Shown here: one piece after another, positions 42,957 through 55,900 of the stretch | Layout: each line of letters begins with the position of its first letter | How positions within the stretch are numbered: position 1 is the stretch's first letter | From: Candidatus Gastranaerophilales bacterium | GTDB taxonomy: Bacteria; Cyanobacteriota; Vampirovibrionia; Gastranaerophilales; Gastranaerophilaceae | DNA length: 64,000 bases | Direction of reading: 5' to 3' | Assembly (NCBI GenBank): GCA_944323665.1 | Contig: CALUTN010000183.1 | Span: forward strand, 66,619-130,618 | The notes under the pieces: generated by a model | Seen by the model: the letters and a program-made list of their open reading frames with translations, nothing else | Databases searched by the model: none | Told to the model about the DNA's origin: nothing | Position numbers and translations under genes: made by a program

Positions 42957-45631
42957 TTACAATTTTCTAATATTATACCTTTTTCTATTCCCTATTCTAT
43001 AAGATTAGATATTACTCGATTTTTCTGCATCTAATCTATCTAAGAAGATATTAATGTATTTATTCCTGTCTTAAAATTAAGATCTGTATCAAAATCTAAT
43101 TTAATATCTTTTCTTATAGAATTTTTTATATTTAAAAACTAATCTCTAAATAAATCTATAGCTTCATTAGTTTTATCTTCATAATAAAAAAGATCTCCAT
43201 TTTCAACCTATCTAGCTAAATATCTAACTACACATTCTTCTATTTTATCTAAATAAGCTAAATTTTTATATAGAGTATTTACTCGGTTTCTAGTTATAGA
43301 CTATACTTTTTTATTATAAAATTCCAAAATATTTTTATAATTATTGCTTCCTTCTTTCATATCCTAAGCTTTTATCGCCCCTAATACTATATGAAAAGTT
43401 TCATGTATTAAATCTCCTACATTAGCATTATTCTAATTTATATAAAGATTATTATTATAGATAAAGGCTCTCACATTATCAGTTCCATTTGGAAATATCT
43501 AATTTCCATTATCATCTTTTAATTCCTATAACTAGTTATTATCAGTTATAATAATCTTAATAGGAGTATCTTTAAAGAAAGTATTTTCTAAAGACTCTTT
43601 TAAATTATATAATGTTGCAGTTAAACTTTTAGTTGGAGGATTTCCACTAATATCAGTTCCAGTAGAATTAATAATTATTCCTGAATCTGTTAAGGATTTT
43701 AAATATACAGTATAAGTACCATTATCGTTTTTATAACTTCTTTCTACTAAAAATTGTTTTTTAGGACTATTATTTATTCTATTTATTATTTCATTAATTT
43801 TAATAAAATCTGCTTCTTCTAAAGGTTTATTAGCAATATTATTTTGAGAATAACCATTTTCAGTCATTGCATATAAAAATATACCTATTTTTTCTGGCAA
43901 ATCTAATGAAGAAATATCTATCCCCTATTTTTTATAAAATTCCTATACCTCAGAAGGTTTTTTATTACTTAATAAATTATATTCCTAAGCGTATAATTTT
44001 GTTTTAGAGTTAATAGGATAATCAATAGAATCAATAGTCTATTCAGGATTTACTAAAAATCCTATAGTGGCGCTTCTTTTTCCTGTTGTATTATTGTCAA
44101 ATTTTTTTAAGTCTATTTTAGAAGCTTTTTCAATATTAGCAGATCTATTAAAGCCTTCTATAGCTAATTTTGCATCTTTTAAAGATGAAAATCTAGGAGG
44201 ATTAAATAAATTAGGACTTATTACACTAGTACTTATAATATATATATTATCTCCATTTTCTTTTAAATGGTTATATACATAATATCCTTTATATTCTCCA
44301 TTAATTACCCCATCTTCATTTACTGGAGTAAATATATTCATAGTATCTTGCCCAAAATTAAATTCTTCACTTAAAATTTTACCTTTTCTTTTTAATTTTA
44401 TTTTGTCATTATTTGTTAATTTTTTACCTAAGTAACTATAAATAATTGTATCTTTATCCTAATTTATAGTAATGTTGTAATTCTATCCATCTATTGTAAA
44501 ATTAAGATATCCATTAAAAAAGTTTTTAGCATCTTCTAAACTTTGTATATTATCCTCATATTTAGTAGATAATTCTAACTAACCTAATGCTTTTCTTTCT
44601 TGATTTTTTAACGTAATGACATTATTAAATAATTGTTTAATTTGTGACTAAGTTAAATCAATTCTCTAAGGAATAGTTCTTCCTACTGATTCAACATGAT
44701 AATTTGATAATATGATATCATCTTTAAAATATTCCTATAATAGAGATTCCATTTGTTCAGCATTTAAATTTATAAATTGTTGCTCACTTATTTTCTAGGA
44801 AAATTCCGGAATATATGTAGATAATGATTTGTATAATTCAGATTTACCAAAAGATTCTCTTTTCCAGTGAAGTCTTCTTAAATGTCTAGCCAAGTCAGAT
44901 TCTGAGTCTTCATTTATTACCTATTGTTTAGTTAACTCTCTACAAAAATCATTTAATATAGAACCAGAATCTATAACTTTATCTCCATCTTTAATTAATT
45001 TATTATAATCAGAAATATTATTAAGATAATCTAACACTAAGTATTTAATTGTAAATTTATCTTTGATCTAATTATCTACTTCTTTAGTTATCCTTTCTAA
45101 ATTTTCTTTATAATTATTTCTAATAATTTCTAATTTATTTTTATATTTCTCTGAAAGATACTAATCTAAAATTTCATCATCCTTTATTATCTATTCTACT
45201 AAATATTTTTTATATTCAGTTTCTGCAAAATTTTGAACATCAAATTTATTTCTAAACACATAGCTAACAACTCCATTTACCACTATTCTTCCTTTTAATT
45301 CTGAACCATTAGAATAAGCTTTATCTACTAAAGTAATTATATAAGGTTTATCTATATCTTTAATTAGTTCAGTTTCTTCAGGAAACATAGTTTTCAGATT
45401 TTCAAATGAACAGTTTCCTATAAGCTATTTACCTAAAAAATATTTCTAAGAGTTTTTCATTCTTGTAGATGAAGTCTACAAATCATTAAGTAACTATTTT
45501 ATTTTATGTTCTGGTAATGTCTAAAGATATTCAACAATATCTTGAAGAGAATCCAGCTCCTTTTCACTGGATTCTCTATCAATTTTAAAGTTGTTTTTTC
45601 CTCCTATTTCAAAAATTATATCGCAATTCAT
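42953..45631 (-). CDS. 892-aa late protein with a zincin motif (TAG = Gln)
   Basis: Starts MNCDIIFEIGGKNNFK at 45631 and ends in TGA at 42953 overlapping the next ATG. A zinc site is read as DLIHETFHIVLG (HExxH at about residues 743-747), with KIEECVVRYLA some 45 residues further as the probable third ligand. The N-terminal two thirds are helical repeats without recognised domains. A zincin in a virion protein could process other late polypeptides. TAG codons are frequent. Confidence 0.8.
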
Positions 45632-45635
45632 ATTA

Positions 45636-48600
45636 TTAACATAATTTATAAATAAGTAATCTATTCTATCTAATGTACTATGCTAAAGTTGCTATCTATT
45701 TTTCTATATTATTTACATCTTTTCTTTGTTCAAAAAATGCAGAATTTTCTTTTAATCTTCTATGTAATTCTGGGAACATAGCCAAAGAGTTCTAAGTATA
45801 GTTATATAAACGATCATTTATCTAGTCAGGAGTTAATCCTAAACTATCTAATTGTAATAACTATATTGGATTAGTTGTATATTTCCAAGAGTAATCAGAC
45901 CTATCGTAATATCTCCTATATACATCATAACCATGTAAGGGATTTAATACTTTTACATAAGGTTCTGTTCTATAATTTAAAGCATACTATGAATAAACTG
46001 TTGGAGCAATAGCAATTAAAAAGTCTCTCTTAGTAGGAAGAATATATTTGAAATCACTGCTATAATCAGAATTAGCCATAAACTAATAATAATCATATAA
46101 TACATCTCCTTTAACAACCTAGTCTCTAAATACTCCTGTCATATATTTTCCTCCTAGTTTAGTTCCATTTACAGCAAGATTATATAGCATTAATATATCA
46201 GCAATAGAGTAATTATCATTGAATTTTTCATTAGCTAATTCAGATACTCCTAATAGATATTTATTATATGTCTATTTATTAGGTAAGCTCTAGTCAACAT
46301 CAAATAAATTCAAAGCAGTTCTTAATGCACTTTTACCTCTATTAGAACTCTATACCAATTCTTTAACTAAGTAGTTATCTGGATAATTAGTTTTTAACCA
46401 TTCGTAGAAATCATTCTCTACAAAGTTCTTCAAAGAATCTATACCATTTAAAGAATTAAGATATAATTCGTCTGATTTAACTAACTAATAATCAGAATCA
46501 AATACTTTTGTATTTGGAACTTTAGATATATCTATTGGTTCTGATTTAGATAAGAAATATGAAGTAACTAATATTTTATCAGTATACTAAACAATATTCT
46601 TGTAATCTTTATCAGTTAATGCATTATAAGATAACTCTCCTAATGAAATTAACTAGTCTAATATTTTAGATTTATTAGCAAATAAATGTCTCTACTATAA
46701 AGTATAATTTAATAAATCTAAACTAACCTTATAATGAGGAATTCTATTCATAATATCTAGAATATTCCAACTAGATTTTATAAGATTATAGTAGTCTGCT
46801 GCTAATTCTCTATATGATACTAAATCTCCCTATCTTGTATTATATTGTATAGGAGAATTTTGAGATACTTTTATCATATCATTATTTAAATATTTGTATA
46901 TATCAAAGTTTCCATACAAGTCTGCATTAATAGCATCTATTAATATATTTTTTATTTCTAATTCGTTTAATTCTGGATTATTGCCTTTTATATTACTAAA
47001 TATTTTATGAACTTGCTAGAATAATTTATCTCTTCCAGGATTTCCATCATAGGATCTTATAGCATTAATCATATCTTCTTTAGAAGTATTAGTAGTCTAA
47101 TAATCTTCTTCTGTATCTTGTAAGTCTACAAATGTTATCTTATTAATATCTACTAATTTCTTAATTCCCATTTTATATTCTCTTCCAGATATTGTAGAAT
47201 TCATTCGTTTAACACGCTTAATAAGTTCTATATCTGTCTGAGGAATACCTTGATTTAATTTAAGCCATACAGATGCTAGATTAGAAGTCTCATTAGCTTC
47301 ATCAGTTATTCTAGTAAACTCATTTAAATCTAATTTAAAATCTAATAGAGAATAATTACTATTTGGATGCTACTTATTATATGCTTCTATCTATGTATTT
47401 ACATCATTAATAATCTAATCAATGTACTTAAATACATAATTAGTATTCATATTATCAGTTTTAGGAAGAGTAAATCTAGCTAATTTTTTCATATATTCAG
47501 GGCTAGAATTAGAAATAGGTTGAGTTTTAGCTTGAATATACTTTTTAACAAAATCTTTTAAAGATTTAGATTCTACTTCAGAATATATAGAACCTAACTA
47601 AGAAATTATCCAACTATATTCATTATTAACTTTTCTTGGAACTCTACCTTCTGCTAACATTTCCATTATCATCTCTGCCTCATCCTCCATAGCTGTTATT
47701 TCAGCTTCCATTGCTTCTATTTTTTCCTCAGCAGATAAATTTTCAGAAGGTTTTACTATTAATTTAGATAAATCAATATCTCCATTTAATAATTTAATAG
47801 CTTTATTTACAGAACTAAATTGATTCTAGTATAAGTCATTTCTACTATACTTATCTATTAACTCAACAACAGGACTTGTCATAAATGAAACAATATCATT
47901 TAATTTGAATCCCATTATTATCATATGCAGATAATATTTAGCAAGATTAGTACCAGCATTAATCTTAGCAAGAATCAATTCTTTAGCATTGTCTGTTGCA
48001 GCAGATAGTAACTGAGAAATTAACTAGTCTACATATTTATCACTATAATCAATAGTTCCATCATAATTCTAATAGAACTATTCTTTTAATTTATTAGCTA
48101 ACTACTAGTCTGCATTCCACAAATCTGGAATATGTTTAATATTTATATTCTCAAAATTCCAAGAAGCTCTTCCCTAGATTCTACTATAAGAATGATTCAT
48201 CTTTAGATAGAATAAATCTTTCTAATTCCCCTTTCTAAGAATATTATGATAATAGTAAGTAAGATTAAACCAGTCTTTTTCACCATTAGCAGCAATACCA
48301 ATTACATTCTTACCAACTAAGTTTTGATTCTACATAATATATTTAGTAAGAGGATTAATCATATTTAACTATTTAGTTTTAGCACCTTTAGGAGATTTAT
48401 CTGCCTCTACCTATAAATCTTTCATTGTAATAGGGGAATATGCCTAGTCTCTGTTTCTAATATTATGAACCACATTTCTAATGTTAGCACTAGCAACATT
48501 CTTATAAGCTTGTTCTCTCTGATTGTAAGTTACTTTATAATTTTCATGATACTGAATCTATTTTAATATTCTTTCTTTTTCTTCTGCATTAGAATCAGTT

Positions 48601-48881
48601 AAATAATTATATCTTCCTTTATTATTATCTATCTTATAAATAAGATTAGCAAGATTTTTTATTCTAGAAGCACTATTTCTTGAATTAATTACCTAATTTA
48701 ATTCATTTTCTATAGAATGTTCTGGATTCTCAGAAACTAATAATTTTAAACCTCTTGGTACAGGCAAGAATTTACTAGCTTCTATAGTCTTGTAAGATGA
48801 ATAATTAAATAATGGACTCCAACCTATATAAATTCCATCATCATTAAAGGACTGTCCCATAACATATGCTTTATCAATATC
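45636..48881 (-). CDS. virion-type RNA polymerase, exon 2 (TAG = Gln)
   Basis: Begins with DIDKAYVMGQSFNDDG, completing the DxDxD metal motif with the end of exon 1. About 1081 residues follow, mostly helical, including the coiled coil AEEKIEAMEAEITAMEDE. The end is a double TAA at 45636. Exon 2 keeps many TAG codons, no TAA/TGA inside. Expected role: single-chain RNA polymerase, as found in crAss-like phage virions, used for early transcription after injection. Confidence 0.82.
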
Positions 48882-49965
48882 CGTTTACTCTATTTCTTTC
48901 AAAATAGAACCGACTATATCATCATTCACAATAAGTGAACGTCTTGCGCTTCGGGCGATAATTCAAGAAATTCTTGTTTAGTAAAATCATTTCTTATTTT
49001 ATATTTTAAAGATGGAACTTGTAATATATACGGCCTTATTATAGATATAAAATTTCTACAATCTTCTTCTGAAGAAGTAACTATAGAATAAGTTTCTTTT
49101 CCTTCATGAAAAAGTCTAAATTTTATATTCCATATCTCTGAGAAATATTCTATTATTTCTTCAGCAGTATCTTGATTCACACAAGTTGCTATTCTTATAG
49201 AATGTTGTATAGATGAGCGCTGCTTAGATGTGTTAACGTTTATACAGCCATCATCCATATACCAAATAGCAATTCCTAATGGATTTAACCAATTTAGTAG
49301 TTTTCTAGTAATAGTTTTTTTGGGAATATATACACTTCTGCGAAGAGCTTTTATTGTAGGATTTATAGAAAATTGAGTATATAATACTTTTCTACCTTTG
49401 TTATATCCACAAGTACAAATATATTCCTTTATTCCATTTAACTTAAACCCTAGTTTTATAGCAAGATTATGTTTCCATGTAAGAAACTCACGTTGCTCTT
49501 CTGAGTGGCTAAGCTTAAATACATAATTACTAGATATTGTTCCGTCTCCTAATAATAGAGCTATCAGTAAGCTCTTTTGTTCTTTGTTTAATTTTTTAAC
49601 AATTTTTCTTTTCATAATTTTATTCAATTAGTTATTTAACAAACTGAATAAAAGCCCTACTCTCTTTCGAGATAGTCTGTGAACTTTTATCCTTATAAAC
49701 AAGTATATTGATAACTTTATCAATTAGCTAGTCTAATATACTATAAGTTTATCTAGGATCATTAGCTGCGGATTGTCCAATCCAATTCTTTTTTACTATA
49801 CCGATAATAGTTAATTATCGCCATTAAGATATTACTATCTTAACTTAGTAGAATTGGCTCTGAGGAGTTCCCCGTCAATTCACAAGATTTAACGACTACA
49901 ATATTAATTTACTAAGTAGTATTACTTAGAAGGGTTAATTGTCACACTAGAACGGTCTAATGTCA
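48882..49965 (-). mobile_element. group I intron in the RNA polymerase gene
   Basis: A 1084-nt intron. Exon 1 ends in T (49966, TAT codon), the intron ends in G (48882). Core: on the minus strand CACAGACTATC (about 49675) and GATATAGTCGG (about 48911-48920) form P7, the same GACTA/TAGTC pair as in the thyX and DNA polymerase introns. The endonuclease lies between these strands. It is placed precisely within the catalytic metal site. Intron limits are inferred from protein continuity. Confidence 0.83.
48926..49627 (-). CDS. LAGLIDADG homing endonuclease in the RNA polymerase intron
   Basis: 233 aa with motifs LLIALLLGDGTISS and GIAIWYMDDGCIN. It closely resembles the thyX-intron endonuclease (SEEQREFLTWKHNLA against IEQREYLEWKVNLI). 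No TAG codon interrupts it, and its glutamines are written CAA/CAG, unlike the surrounding late gene. It therefore looks like a later arrival, readable under both codes. Confidence 0.93.
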   Translation of the reverse strand: MNKIMKRKIVKKLNKEQKSLLIALLLGDGTISSNYVFKLSHSEEQREFLTWKHNLAIKLGFKLNGIKEYICTCGYNKGRKVLYTQFSINPTIKALRRSVYIPKKTITRKLLNWLNPLGIAIWYMDDGCINVNTSKQRSSIQHSIRIATCVNQDTAEEIIEYFSEIWNIKFRLFHEGKETYSIVTSSEEDCRNFISIIRPYILQVPSLKYKIRNDFTKQEFLELSPEAQDVHLL

Positions 49966-52900
49966 ATAGTCTGATCCCTACAGATATGTCTGTATATAAC
50001 TTACGTAAGCAGTGTTAGAAGTATCCTAAGTCCAACCTACACAAACCATAGGCATGAAAGATTGTAATGACTGAGCGGGAATACGAGAAGATATAAAATG
50101 TAGAGAATTTAGGAATGAAGAATATTGTTGTTTATAGTGCTATAAAGATTCATAATATTCCTATTTAATATCTTTATAATCATCTTCAAAACTATCTTGT
50201 AAGAGAGCATTTCTTAATTCTATTATATGTTGCTAGAATTTAGGTAACTATTTAATTTCCTAATTAGTCATTAATACTCTTTTACTAGTATTCTAATCAT
50301 ATTTAGTGTCGTTTCCTAAAGAAACTAAACTACTAGATATTACTCTTCTCAAATCTCTATTTAAATCAATACTTGTATTTACTTGTATATCTAGATATTT
50401 ATCCTATTTATATATATCTTCCAAGATTTTAGATATCTAATGATAAGCATCTGAATTTAAAACATCCTAATCGTTTGATTTTTTATCCAAAGCTTCTCTA
50501 ATTTCCTATACTGGAGATACTTTATATAAAGTATAAGTAATTAACTAGTTTTCTCCATTAACTAAATTAGATTTAGTATATTTAAATCTCTTTATATAAT
50601 CAACTCTTTTTAGAACTTTCTAAACATTTCCATTTTCATCATAAATTAATCTATATTTAGACTTATCAACTTCTTGTTTACTTTCATCTAAGACTTTTCC
50701 ATCCACAGGTTCCCATGAAGAAGGAATATATTTTCCTATTTTAATTCCATCTTTATGAGTATATATTTCATTATCGTCATTTATATATTCCTACGAATAA
50801 TCAAATGGATCTTCATAAACATTTAAGGTTTCATTTATATTACTAAAAGAAATTAATGTATGCTAACCATTATTCTTAACAAAAGCTAAGTTATAGAAAC
50901 CAGTAGGTATTTTAGGAATTGTTGTCTATTTTCTAAAGAATTCTTCTCCCTAATCCATAATATCAGCTAGAGAATTATCACCAGTCTAGAAAATATCCTT
51001 ATACATATTACCTAAAACAATTTCAGCTTCTGTATTTTCTAAACTATCTGGAATAATATCTATTAGCTATCCATTTAATTCAAATTTTCCCTAGTCTAAT
51101 AAATCAAGTACTTCTTGAATTTGAGCCTATTTAGGTCTCTGAGATTTAGGTAAATTCCAAGAACCTCTAATAATAGGATGATCATATATATTCATAAATT
51201 TCTATACTCCATCTGCTGGATCTATATACTACCATCTAATAAAGGAAGGTTTTAAATTATTGGGCTTTATAATATTCAATCTATACTTGTTTGAAGATAT
51301 ATTAGAAATTTTTCTATATTCTGATACCTAAGTAGTATTTAAAACTCCAAACTTATCAAAATATTGTACAGTATATGGAGATGATGCTACTTCTAAATTT
51401 ACTCCAGAACGCCTATCCTAGTTTTCTATAATACTTTTATAACCAGATACACTTCCTTTTGTTAAACCACCTATTTTAGTATTTACCTATTCTAATGTAG
51501 TAGGAGATAATCTCAAAATAGAATTATTTGGTAATACCTATAAAGCAGCATTAAATAATCTAATTTTCTAATCTTCAGTAGAACCTTCCCACTAAGTTCT
51601 TCTTTGAGTTACATTGTCTTTTCCTCCTGTTTTGAAGTGTATATTCCACTTATCAGAATCTGTTTCTTTTTCTATAACAAAAGATTGGTTTTTATCTTCT
51701 TTTAAACTAATAGTATATTTTTTACCATCATTTTTAGAAGTTATAGTAACATTATAATTATCTTCTATATCATATATTCCATTTTTAAATTTATAGTAAT
51801 CATCCATTTTATCTAATACATGTGTTACTACTTCCCCATTTTCTTTTATTATATCAACTATATCAGTTGGCATAAACCAAGACTTGTCCCTAATAGGTTC
51901 ATTAGCTTGCTTACTAGATAAGAAAAGATCTACTAATTGACTATTATACTAAGTAGTATCTTGAGTGGTAATAGATAAATAAGGTAGTTCTTCTGGATTT
52001 ATTTTACCTTGAGTTTCCTATAATAATGTAGGTAAATCAAAGTTATAAATTTTTCTGCCCCTATCTCCATACTTATTTGGGTCTATGTTATTAGCTATAC
52101 ACCATTGTTCCAGTTTATTTATTAATTTCCCTCTAAAATCATTCCTAGCTCTTTTCAAAACATCCTAAAACATATACTTTCTATAAGTTCTAGTCTTTGG
52201 ATCATATAACTAGAAATACTAAATTACATTATATCCAGGAGCCATAACATAACCAGAACCGGGATGTTTACGCTTAATAGATTTAGCATTAATTACAGAA
52301 GTAATATTAGTAATAAACTAAGTATAAATACTAGGATCACTAAAAGGAATTTTTAATTCAGAAGATGCACTATCTCTATTAGTTTTAAATTCCTATCTAA
52401 TTTCCTATTTTATTCTTTCTGTTAAGTCCATATCATTATTACTCTTAGATTGGACAATTAACTTGCCTACAATCTTATATAATTTATATTTAGCTTTACT
52501 TGGATCTTCTGCATAGTCTTTAAAAAATCTTGATATATTAGTTAATTCCTATTCAGAAGCCTAAAATGCCGATTCTCCAAGACCATAATAAATCTCATTT
52601 ATTGATTTAAAGTCTTTTCCATATGCAGCACAAGCAGCAACTACCTGAGAGAACTCGGTTAATTCAGAATTTACTACATCATGATCAGCATTTAACTAAA
52701 TTCCCAAACCTTGTATATTTAATTTAAACGTATTTAAAGGACTATCATCTGTCCATACATTTGAATCATTGACATTCTTAGCACCGTTTTTAACAGCTGA
52801 ACTATTAAATACATAAGCAATAAACTTATCTTTTAGTGGCTAGACAATATCCTTAACAGAAGTAACTTTTGCAGTAGTTTTGTATCCTACATTAATAACA

Positions 52901-55900
52901 AAGTTAGCTAATACTTGATTACTAAATTCAGAGATATTACCTTTAGCATCAGTACAATTTATTCCTCCTAATGATACAAATAATTCATATAAACTATCTA
53001 TATCATGATAGCCTTCTCCTCCTACAGTACTATGTTCAGAATTTACGTCACTAAAATAGTGATATACTTTATTAGTTCCTTTTCCTAAAATAGATTCTAT
53101 AGTAAAATAACCTTTATCATCTCTTCCGAAATCAGTTATTTCTACAATATTTCCAAATTGATTTTTATAAAATAATTTCTAATCCTATAATATTGCCTCT
53201 TTAAACCATCTAGATACTTCTTCCTAATCATATAATGTCTACTCAAATTGATTTATATTTTTAGTTAGATCTATAGTTCCATTCCACCTAATATTATGCA
53301 TTTTCTTAAACATATTATACTATGCAGAATTTGATTTTAAAGATTGAAGCATCATAGCATTAGTCTAACCAAAAGATGCGAACTTAGCCAAGAAAGAGGT
53401 TAAATCATCTGTTTGGTCATCCCAGATAGGCTTTCTGTTAGTTCCTACTCTCTAATCACCTAATGAGTTGTTTTCAAAAATAACTTGAATTGAAGACATA
53501 GTAGAACTACCATCCTATGAGTCTATAGAATCAGACTCTCTTAAATTATTTACTGGAGCTGGCATATCTTTTACTACAGCTACATTTACTTGATTAGCTA
53601 CACCATTTATAAGACCAGTCAGAGGATGCTATAAAGTGGCAGGAATAATTACATTACGTTTAAATTGAGTACCCTCTGCAGTATTAATTATCTCAATAAT
53701 AGTTTTATCATATATATCCTACATATTAGGATTGCCATCTAAATCATTTATAGCTTTATAACTAGAAAATTCATTAATAAAACTATCTAAAGACTAAAAT
53801 GGTATATTATTATCTGTAAGAAGTACTTCAAGTTTTTTACGTGCAATATTTATTTGTACGTCATTATTTTCTTTTTCTGTTTCTTCTAATACTGTAGAAA
53901 CTGCTTTTCCTATTCTATTAAATAAAGTATTTTTTGCTTTATCTGGATGATTAATTTCTGAGCCTGATAAACTTAGTCTTAAGTTATTGCTAAATAAACC
54001 TTCTATATAGAAGAATTTCTACAAGAAAGGATTCATTTTATTGTTTTTACTTAAAATAAGTTCTCCAGTATCCTAGTTAATCCATTCTTTGGCAAATTTT
54101 TCTCTATCTATATTTTTAAGAATAGAAGAATCTGATAAAATTCTAGTAATAAGATTTAGATTTTTATCATTTAAGCTTCCATTAATCCATGAGTTCAAAT
54201 CGTTCTTTGAATCAAATAATTTGAAACTAACTCCATATTCTTCTAAATTTTCAATAAATAATTTCTACTATTCAAATATATATTTTTTTAATCTAGTTGG
54301 ATCATTATATAATTTAGCATAGAAATCAACAATTTCATTCAAATCACAGAATTTCTTTCTGTCTCTAAAATCTTTATCTGCTTCTAATTCTATCTTATCA
54401 ACATTATTTTGATTATAAGTATATACTAAACTTAATAACTATTTAGAATTTCTATTTCTCAAAAACTTTCTAACATTATCAAGTCTATTAGAATCAAATA
54501 TATCATTTGGTAACTTAAAGTTAATTCCTGCTTCTGTATCCAAAAATTGCATTAATTTCTCAAACTTAGATACTATATTTACCTAAATTTGATTATGTAC
54601 TGAAAAGAAAGTGTTTCTATATAAGTCTATAAATTCCTACTCTCTATCATTCATTAAATCCATTACTCCTTCACTAAACATCGAAAGATTAGATAGATAA
54701 TTTAAAAAGTTTGTTTTATCAGAATATACAGTAGGAGAAAAACTTATTCTTTTATTTTTTAAATAAGAAGTATAAAACTTGTCTAATATAGCATGCTAAA
54801 ATAATTCAGAGGAAGACATATCTTTTACAGCTTTTACATCTCCTATAGGAGTAGTTATTTCACTATCTATAACAGGATCTACATCTATAGAATTAGGGTT
54901 CTATACAAACAAAAGAGAATTATATACACCTCCAAGTTTCTATTGTTTATATAGTCTTCTATTTAATTCAGAACCTAAACGAGATATGCTGTAATTAGAT
55001 ACACTAGAACCTGCTTTATTTAAAGAAGTTGATCTAGAAGCTTTTCCACTAACTATAGAATTGCATCTAACTAAATCACTAAGTGCTTTATCCTTTGTAG
55101 TTACTGCTTTAAAATATACTTTATTTCCTTGTATATCAAATATACTGGAAGTAGTCTAATTAGATTCTCTATTAAAGAGTCCTGTATATTTAGAACTTTC
55201 TAATAAATAATGTTTTAAATCCTGATTTCCAGCTAATCTTACTTGATTATCTATATCAGCAACTCTTAAAGATAATTTTAAGAAGTGATTTAAATAATTA
55301 TTAGAAAATAATCCATTTTTAGGATCTGATGTATACTATTTTTTATAAGCATATAAAGCATCTAATCCAACTTCTGATAATAGATTAGTATCCAAGTAAT
55401 AATCAAACATTTCAAGGAGATTACTAAATAATGTTTCATATTCATTTAATAATTTCTTATTTGTTAATACTTTATTTTTAAAATCCATTAAATCTATCTA
55501 TGATAATATATCGAGAATAGAAGTATCTTTTCCATCAATATTTATTTTAGTATCTTCTAACTATAGATTATTTAAAGAAGAAAACAATCCTTCTAAATTA
55601 GAAGATCCTTGTTCATATTTGAAACCAAATGTATATAAATCATTTCCTTTACCTTTTAATTCTACTTTAGATATAAAGCTTCCAGCAGAATCTGGAATAG
55701 ATTTATATCTATATTTATCTAGTCTATTAGAAACTAATTTATTTTTTTGTCTAACTTTACTCTAAAAAGATATTCTTTCTACTAAGTCAAATAAATCAGA
55801 ATCCCAATTAAATTTTTGTTTAATAGTAAAAGAAGATTTAGAGGGCTGTAGATTACAATCAATATAATTATTATTTACATTTCTATATAATACAGCACAT

